DNA of 5,612 bases from Synechococcaceae bacterium WB4_1_0192. GTDB lineage: Bacteria > Cyanobacteriota > Cyanobacteriia > PCC-6307 > Cyanobiaceae. Positions 1 through 4,778 of the stretch are shown here, in pieces; within the stretch, counting starts at the first letter, position 1; the number at the start of each line of letters is the position of its first letter. Below the pieces are notes generated by a model. That model was not told the origin of the DNA, ran no database searches, and saw only the letters and a program-made list of their open reading frames with translations. The stretch spans positions 1 to 5,612 of the forward strand of contig RFPK01000136.1 in assembly GCA_009926195.1 (NCBI GenBank), in the 5' to 3' direction. The translations under genes and the position numbers were made by a program.

Positions 1-47
1 CCTGGGGCGGGCCGTTCGGCCCATTGGCCGGAATTGCGGTCATCGTC

Positions 48-76
48 TTGACCCCCAGGATGGCCTTCATTAGGTT
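48..76 (+). promoter_or_regulatory. Weak sigma-70-like promoter candidate for the pump operon
   Basis: TTGACC (48-53) resembles a -35 box. It is followed after 17 bases by TAGGTT (71-76), which keeps only the first two and last bases of the -10 consensus. Transcription from here would start near 83-84 and leave a leader of about 15 bases before GTG 99, just enough for the GGAG ribosome binding site. The -35 match and spacing are good and the -10 match is poor. The true promoter could equally lie upstream of the window. Confidence 0.18.
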
Positions 77-88
77 CGGCCCCATGGT

Positions 89-92
89 GGAG
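89..92 (+). promoter_or_regulatory. Ribosome binding site that decides the adaptor start (GTG 99)
   Basis: GGAG at 89-92 lies 6 bases before GTG 99, an ideal Shine-Dalgarno spacing. The competing in-frame starts TTG 24, ATG 60 and ATG 84 have only weak or badly placed purine runs. The GTG 99 start also puts two arginines at the N-terminus of a signal peptide, which supports the choice independently. Confidence 0.6.
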
Positions 93-98
93 ATCCAG

Positions 99-1199
99 GT
101 GCGTCGTGTTTCCCAGCCCAGTCGCTCCCGGGCCTGGCTCGGTGGCCTGCTGGCTTCGGCGTTCCTGGCCCCGATGGGGGGCTGCGTCAAGCCACCGCCG
201 CCGCCGCCGCCACCCACCTTCTCCTTGATCAGACCGACGGCGCAGACCTTCCAGGATCAGGCCGTCTACCAGAGCACGCTGGAGTCGATCGTCAACGTGC
301 CCCTGGCCGCTGAGATTGATGGCCGCATCGTGGCGATGCCGATGCGCGAGGGTCAGATGGTTCGTCCCGGTGACCCTCTGTTCCGCCTGGATCAGATTCA
401 GCAGCAATCGACCGTGGCAGCCGACACGGCCGAGGCCCGCAAGGATCGTCTCAATGCCGAGCGCTACATCTTCCTGAATCAGCAGGGGGCTGTGTCCACC
501 AAGGAGCGCGATGCCTATGTGGCGCGGGCGATCTCCAGCGCCGAGCAGGTTCGCTCCAGCACCGCCACGCTCGCCTACAAGGATGTGACGGCACCGATCG
601 CCGGCATGGTCGGCGATATCCAGTACAAGTTGGGGGCGGTGGTGCGGCGCGGCGAGACGATCACCACGATCGTCGACAACCGACGCCTGTGGGTACGACT
701 GGATGTACCCGGGGACCTGGCCTACCGCGTCAGGCTGGGCATGCCGGTGGAGCTGCAGGCGCCCGATCGACCGGAGCGTCAGGCGATGGGCCAGGTGACC
801 TTCGTGGCGCCATCGCTGGATCGCCGCACCCAGACCCTGCTGGTCAAGGCCAGCTTCGACAACCCGGATGGTGCCCTCCGCGATCAGCAGCGGGTCCAGG
901 CCACGCTGCGCTTCGGCAGCAGCGCCCAGCTGGCCATCCCCCAGGCGGCGGTTCTGCTCCAGGCCGGCCAGACCTTCGTGTTCCAGGCCGTCACGCCTGC
1001 CGTCGCGCAGCGTCTGATCGGTGCGCCGATCACCCCAGCGCCACCGGCCGGGACGCTGGTGGCCGTGCAGGTTCCGGTCACGCTTGGCAGCCTGCAGGGC
1101 GGCCGCTTTGCAGTGCTCAAGGGCCTGCGCTCCGGTGATGCCGTGGTGATGGGCAACCTGGCGCAATTGCGCAGCGGCATGGTGATCCCCCAGCGATGA
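99..1199 (+). CDS. RND efflux periplasmic adaptor (membrane fusion protein, AcrA/HlyD type), probable lipoprotein
   Basis: This is the periplasmic adaptor expected to connect the RND transporter encoded next to a TolC-type outer-membrane channel. From GTG 99 it is 366 residues. Residues 1-29 form a signal peptide with an RR n-region and a hydrophobic core (LGGLLASAFLA), ending in Cys29 within MGGC. That lipobox is imperfect because Met is at -3. Eight consecutive prolines (32-39) follow as a linker. The two lipoyl half-motifs lie at about 62-98 and 162-194 (VTAPIAGMVG, then GAVVRRGETI). They flank a short coiled-coil hairpin carrying the TolC-contact RLS pattern at Arg122, Leu126 and Ser133. 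The beta-barrel follows, then a membrane-proximal domain from about 279 (AIPQAAVLLQ) to the end (GLRSGDAVVMGNL). Its stop overlaps the transporter start by ATGA, so translation is probably coupled. Upstream in-frame starts at 24, 60 and 84 are less likely because they bury the signal peptide. The family is clear; the substrate is unknown. Confidence 0.93.
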   Translation: MRRVSQPSRSRAWLGGLLASAFLAPMGGCVKPPPPPPPPTFSLIRPTAQTFQDQAVYQSTLESIVNVPLAAEIDGRIVAMPMREGQMVRPGDPLFRLDQIQQQSTVAADTAEARKDRLNAERYIFLNQQGAVSTKERDAYVARAISSAEQVRSSTATLAYKDVTAPIAGMVGDIQYKLGAVVRRGETITTIVDNRRLWVRLDVPGDLAYRVRLGMPVELQAPDRPERQAMGQVTFVAPSLDRRTQTLLVKASFDNPDGALRDQQRVQATLRFGSSAQLAIPQAAVLLQAGQTFVFQAVTPAVAQRLIGAPITPAPPAGTLVAVQVPVTLGSLQGGRFAVLKGLRSGDAVVMGNLAQLRSGMVIPQR

Positions 1200-4100
1200 G
1201 CCTCTCCGATACCTTCATCCGCCGGCCGGTCCTCAGCACGGTCTGCAGCATCCTGATCCTGATGGCTGGGGTGATTGCGCTGCCACTGTTGCCGATCGAG
1301 AATCTGCCGAACATCGCGCCGCCCACGATTCAGGTGACGGCCAACCTGCCCGGAGCCGATGCGCTCACGGTTGAAAGTGCCGTCACCGGTCCGCTGGAGG
1401 AGCAGATCAACGGTGCGCCGGGGATGGATTACATCAGCTCCAACAGCACCAGCCAGGGTGTCAGTCAGATCAATGTTGTGTTCAAGGCCGGCACCGATCC
1501 CGACATCGATCAGGTCAATGTGCTGAACCGGGTGCAGACCGCTTCGGCTCAACTCCCCGAGCAGGTGAACAGCCAGGGTGTCACGGTGCAGCAGACGGCC
1601 ACCAGTTATCTGCTGGTGTATAACCTCACCTCCACTGAGGGTCAGTTCAGTCGCGATTACCTCAACGGCCTCTATCAGCTCAACCTCGCCTATCCCATCA
1701 GTCGAGCTGAAGGCGTGGGCCAGGTGACCGTGTTCGGAGCCAGCGACCCCGCCTACAAACTCTGGGTGGATCCGCAGAAGCTGACCCGCTTCAACCTGAC
1801 GATCCTGGATGTGGAGAATGCTCTGCGCTCCCAGAATCAGATCGTTGTCGGTGGCAGCATTGGTGGCCCGCCGGCTTCGCCGAATAATCCCACAAACCTG
1901 CCGATTCTGGTGCAGGGCAATCTGCGAACGGTTGAGGAGTTCGAGGATCTGGTCCTCACGCGTGGTGCTTCGGCCACGGTGAGTGATAGCGGTCCCGATG
2001 GCAGTCTGATCCGCCTGCGCGACGTTGGTCGTGCTGAGTATGCCTTTCAGAACTTCAACCAGGCGGCCATCAATGGCATCTCCGGCCACCCCTGTGTGGG
2101 CTTCGGTGTGATTCAGTTGCCAGGCAGTAATGCGATCTCAACGGCCAAGGCGGTTGATGCTGTGCTCGATCAGTTCCGCAGCACCCTGCCGCCGGGTGTT
2201 CGGTTGGAAAAGGTGTTCGACCAGACCGATTTCATCAATGCCTCGATCTTCGGTGCGCTCGATGCCCTGCGCGATGCAGTTGTGCTGGTGCTGTTGATCA
2301 TCTTTCTGTTCCTGCAGGACTGGAAGGCCACGATGGTGCCTGCCCTGGCGCTGCCGATTGCGCTGCTGGGGGCGATGATCTTTGTCAAGGCCTTCGGGTT
2401 TTCGATCAATGAACTCACCCTGCTGGGGGTGATCCTGGCCACCGGTCTTGTGGTGGACGATGCCATCGTTGTGGTTGAGGCGGTGGAGGCCCGCATCGAG
2501 GCGGGTGATCAGCCCTTTGCCGCAGCCTCCAATGCGATGAAGGAGCTGACTGGCGCGATCCTGGCCACGGCCCTGGTGCTGCTGGCGGTGTTCATCCCGG
2601 TGACCTTCTTCCCCGGCTCCACTGGCGTGATCTACCGCCAGTTCGCGCTCACGATCGTGTTCTCGATCCTGGTGAGCACGTTCAACGCGATCAGCGGCAA
2701 GCCGCTGCAATCGGCCCTGTTGCTGGGGGGTGGCAAGACCAATCCCACAGGTCGCTCCTGGACCGTGATCGGTGGCCTCTTCGGTGCTGTCTATGGCTAC
2801 CTGTTCGGCGGCTGGCTGTGGCTGCTGTTGTTCGGGGCCCTTGGCGCGGTGGTGGGTGGCAATCTGCAGCCGATCTTCACCGGCTTCAACCAGCTGTTCG
2901 AGCGCATGGCCAAGGGCTATGCCGTGTTGCTGGAGCGGGCCATTCGTGGCCGCCGCACCCTGGTGAGCGTCGTGCTGGGTGGTGTGGTGCTGACCGGCCT
3001 GGCTTTTCTGGCGATCCCCTCGGGGTTTGTGCCGACCGAAGACCAGGGCTACGGCCTCGGCATCATCCAGCTGCCGCCCCAGGCTTCACTGGAGCAGACG
3101 ATGAAGGTGGCTGCGCAGGCCCAGCAGATCCTGGCCAGGGAGCCTGAGGTGGTCAGCGGCGAATTCATCGGTGGTGCCGGGTTCAACGGTGGTGCACTCA
3201 ACCAGGGGCTGTTCTTCTTCGGCCTCAAGCCGATCGAGGAGCGCAGCGCACCTGCTCAATCGGCGCGTGCCGTGGTGCAGCGGCTGAACAAGCAATTCCA
3301 GACCATTCAGGGCGCCAGGGTGATGGCGCAGCAGCCGGCGGCGGTGCCGGGCTTCAGCGCCCAGGGTGGCCTGTCGTTCCAGTTCAACGATCTGAGCAAT
3401 GGCGGCTACAGCTTCACCAACCTGCTGCAGATGGCCAATCAGCTGATCGACAAAGCCAAGGCCACCGATGCGTTCTACAACCTGTACACCCAGTTCGTCA
3501 GCGATGCGCCGGTGTGGCGGATCGAGCCCGATCGCGATCGGATGGCCTCATTGCAGGTGGATTTCGGTACGGCGATGAAGGCTCTAGGGGCGGTGAACGG
3601 CGGCGCCTTCGTCAATCAGACCTACGAGAATGGTCAATACCGTCAGGTGTATGTGCAGGCCGAAGGCAGCAAGCGCGAAACGATTCAGAGCCTTGAGAAC
3701 CTCTATGTGCCCGCCGCCGGTGGTGCTCAGATCCCACTGGCCAATCTGGTGTCGGTGCGGCTTGACAGTGCACCACCGATCATCAGCCATTTCGATCTCA
3801 ATCGCACGGTGCTGATTCAGGGCTTCGAGGCGATCGGCAAGAGTACCGGCCAGGCCATTGATGCCCTCACGGCCACGTTTGAGCGTCTGAACTTCAGCAA
3901 CATCGGCATGGATTGGTCGGCCCTGAGCCGCTCCGAGGTCGCGGCGGGTTCTCTGGCGGCGTTGGTGTTTGCTCTGGGTCTTGTGGTGGTGTATCTGGTG
4001 CTTTCGGCCCAGTACGGCAGCTACATCGATCCGCTGGTGATCCTGATGACGGTGCCGTTGGCGATCCTGGGGGCGCTGCTGTTCCTGGTGCTCAACCGTC

Positions 4101-4486
4101 AGGTGAATAACGTCTATGCCCAGGTGGGGCTGGTGACGCTGATCGGCCTGGCCGCCAAGAACGGCATCCTGATCGTCGACCTCGCCAACCAGCGCATGGA
4201 GGCGGGACTCTCGGACGTGGAGGCGGCGATGGGGGCGGCCCAGTCACGCCTGAGGCCGATCCTGATGACCGCCTCGGCTGCCCTCTCCGGTTTCTTCCCG
4301 CTGGTGGTGGCCAGTGGCGCCGGCGCCATGAGCCAGCGCTCGATCGGCTCGGTGATCTTCGGTGGCCTGCTGGTGGCCACTGGCATGAGCCTGTTCGTGG
4401 TGCCGGCTTTCTATGTGCTGATGAAGCGCCTTGAGGCCAGTTGGTTCCCGGCCAGCGCCAGCAAGCCGTCCCTGCCGGAGGCCTGA
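1196..4486 (+). CDS. RND multidrug-type efflux transporter, HAE1/AcrB family inner-membrane subunit
   Basis: This is a proton-driven exporter subunit expected to act as a trimer in the inner membrane with the adaptor encoded upstream. The 1096 residues are somewhat more than the roughly 1030-1060 usual for the family. The N-terminus MSLSDTFIRRPVL is canonical, so ATG 1196 is secure despite a weak ribosome binding site; the ATGA overlap suggests coupling. TM1 is about 12-33, followed by a periplasmic porter domain (LPNIAPPTIQV, GAPGMDYISS). TM2-TM6 span about 355-500. The proton relay is intact: Asp421-Asp422 in TM4 (GLVVDDAIVVVE), Lys988 in TM10 (GLAAKNGILIVD), and Arg1018 and Thr1025 in TM11 (RLRPILMT), matching AcrB D407/D408, K940, R971 and T978 from memory. 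TM7 is about 586-606, the second porter region 610-915, and TM8-TM12 about 916-1076. Oddities are a glycine-rich hydrophobic insert at 522-555 in the TM6-TM7 loop, divergence of the usual LTLTPAL motif to ISGKPLQ (499-505), and a G-loop with one Phe. Drug or metabolite specificity cannot be read from the sequence; the lack of a metal-type signature argues for HAE1 rather than CusA. Confidence 0.96.
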   Translation: MSLSDTFIRRPVLSTVCSILILMAGVIALPLLPIENLPNIAPPTIQVTANLPGADALTVESAVTGPLEEQINGAPGMDYISSNSTSQGVSQINVVFKAGTDPDIDQVNVLNRVQTASAQLPEQVNSQGVTVQQTATSYLLVYNLTSTEGQFSRDYLNGLYQLNLAYPISRAEGVGQVTVFGASDPAYKLWVDPQKLTRFNLTILDVENALRSQNQIVVGGSIGGPPASPNNPTNLPILVQGNLRTVEEFEDLVLTRGASATVSDSGPDGSLIRLRDVGRAEYAFQNFNQAAINGISGHPCVGFGVIQLPGSNAISTAKAVDAVLDQFRSTLPPGVRLEKVFDQTDFINASIFGALDALRDAVVLVLLIIFLFLQDWKATMVPALALPIALLGAMIFVKAFGFSINELTLLGVILATGLVVDDAIVVVEAVEARIEAGDQPFAAASNAMKELTGAILATALVLLAVFIPVTFFPGSTGVIYRQFALTIVFSILVSTFNAISGKPLQSALLLGGGKTNPTGRSWTVIGGLFGAVYGYLFGGWLWLLLFGALGAVVGGNLQPIFTGFNQLFERMAKGYAVLLERAIRGRRTLVSVVLGGVVLTGLAFLAIPSGFVPTEDQGYGLGIIQLPPQASLEQTMKVAAQAQQILAREPEVVSGEFIGGAGFNGGALNQGLFFFGLKPIEERSAPAQSARAVVQRLNKQFQTIQGARVMAQQPAAVPGFSAQGGLSFQFNDLSNGGYSFTNLLQMANQLIDKAKATDAFYNLYTQFVSDAPVWRIEPDRDRMASLQVDFGTAMKALGAVNGGAFVNQTYENGQYRQVYVQAEGSKRETIQSLENLYVPAAGGAQIPLANLVSVRLDSAPPIISHFDLNRTVLIQGFEAIGKSTGQAIDALTATFERLNFSNIGMDWSALSRSEVAAGSLAALVFALGLVVVYLVLSAQYGSYIDPLVILMTVPLAILGALLFLVLNRQVNNVYAQVGLVTLIGLAAKNGILIVDLANQRMEAGLSDVEAAMGAAQSRLRPILMTASAALSGFFPLVVASGAGAMSQRSIGSVIFGGLLVATGMSLFVVPAFYVLMKRLEASWFPASASKPSLPEA
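4477..4481 (+). promoter_or_regulatory. Strong Shine-Dalgarno inside the transporter 3' end
   Basis: GGAGG at 4477-4481 ends 4 bases before ATG 4486. It lies within the last codons of the transporter gene and supports the ATG at the TGATG overlap over the TTG at 4441 in the same frame. Confidence 0.6.
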
Positions 4487-4770
4487 TGCCGCTTCCCCAC
4501 CCGCCCGGTTATCAGCCTCGGCTGCAGAGCCGGTTCGATCGGCGGCGGGTGCTGCTCGCCGGTGCGCTGTTCAGCCTGTTCGCTGCCGTGCTGTTGGTGC
4601 TGGGCCGTCGTGCCGCCGCCCATGCCGGTAACGCCCTGCCCCACGCCTCTCTGGAGCGGGCACTTCTGGTGGTGGTGGTGGCCGGCGGTTGTGGCGCCTG
4701 GGGGGAAACGATGCGCCAGTTGGCCGCGCTGGCCAGGAGCCGAGAGCCGGGGGATGCACCCCCCGGCTGA
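4486..4770 (+). CDS. Small two-helix membrane protein translationally coupled to the RND pump
   Basis: I do not recognise this 94-residue protein. It begins at the ATG of a TGATG overlap with the transporter stop and has a near-perfect GGAGG at 4477-4481, so it is very probably translated as the third gene of the operon. The N-terminus is proline-rich (MPLPHPPGYQP), followed by a basic stretch (RFDRRR, 16-21). TM1 is about 22-39 (LLAGALFSLFAAVLLVLG). A short Ala/His loop (41-57) contains RR at 41-42. TM2 is about 58-73 (ALLVVVVAGGCGAWG). The tail (74-94) ends in EPGDAPPG. The positive-inside rule favours cytoplasmic N- and C-termini with a short periplasmic loop, though the arginines just after TM1 weaken this. 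No enzyme motif is visible. Position and coupling suggest an accessory or stabilising subunit of the pump, by analogy with small RND partners such as AcrZ, but it is larger, has two helices and shows no similarity I can see. The TTG at 4441 is rejected as a start. Confidence 0.72.
   Translation: MPLPHPPGYQPRLQSRFDRRRVLLAGALFSLFAAVLLVLGRRAAAHAGNALPHASLERALLVVVVAGGCGAWGETMRQLAALARSREPGDAPPG
4745..4768. terminator. GC-rich hairpin at the convergent gene junction, possible bidirectional terminator
   Basis: AGCCGGGGG (4745-4753) pairs perfectly with CCCCCGGCT (4760-4768) around a 6-base loop, a 9-bp stem. It lies in the last codons of the small membrane protein gene and just beyond the phosphoglucomutase stop, where both transcription units must end within a few bases. 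No T-tract follows on either strand, so it is not a classical intrinsic terminator. It could still stall polymerase or protect 3' ends. Confidence 0.4.
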
Positions 4771-4778
4771 TCCGCTGA

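Larger units (their letters stand above)
1..98. other. 5' flank of the efflux operon
   Basis: No complete gene lies here. A 14-bp palindrome (GGGCCGTTCGGCCC, 9-22) could form a small hairpin but has no T-tract, so I do not call it a terminator. The adaptor frame stays open to the window edge. A minus-strand frame is also open, from ATG at 85-83 or 70-68 to base 1, and would begin MGPNLMKAILGV. Both frames share the same wobble positions, which are strongly G/C, so base composition alone cannot tell whether this is an N-terminal extension of the adaptor, a divergent gene start, or neither. Plus-strand frames 1 and 2 end in stops at 49-51 and 71-73, so the tail of an upstream gene is also possible. 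Confidence 0.4.

Noticed and set aside
9..22. GGGCCGTTCGGCCC as a terminator of an upstream gene
   Set aside because: The stem is short, the loop is tight and no T-tract follows on either strand; upstream context is missing.
1450..1583. 14-base direct repeat CAGCCAGGGTGTCA (at 1450 and 1570, 120 bases apart)
   Set aside because: Both copies encode SQGV within unrelated parts of the porter domain and the similarity stops at the repeat edges, so common codons for the same short peptide explain it.
884..2089. Long (401-codon) open frame on the minus strand across the adaptor-transporter junction
   Set aside because: It lies opposite two securely identified genes, has no recognisable domain, and long antisense frames are expected in GC-rich DNA with few stop codons.
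2138..2710. Minus-strand open frame of 190 codons rich in His, Gln and Arg
   Set aside because: It is antisense to conserved transmembrane segments TM2-TM6 of the transporter; its composition is what the complement of hydrophobic codons produces.
4441..4770. TTG 4441 as the start of the small membrane protein, giving 109 residues
   Set aside because: The ATG at 4486 has GGAGG four bases upstream and sits in the TGATG overlap. The extra residues would lie in the C-terminal coding region of the transporter and add no signal or motif.
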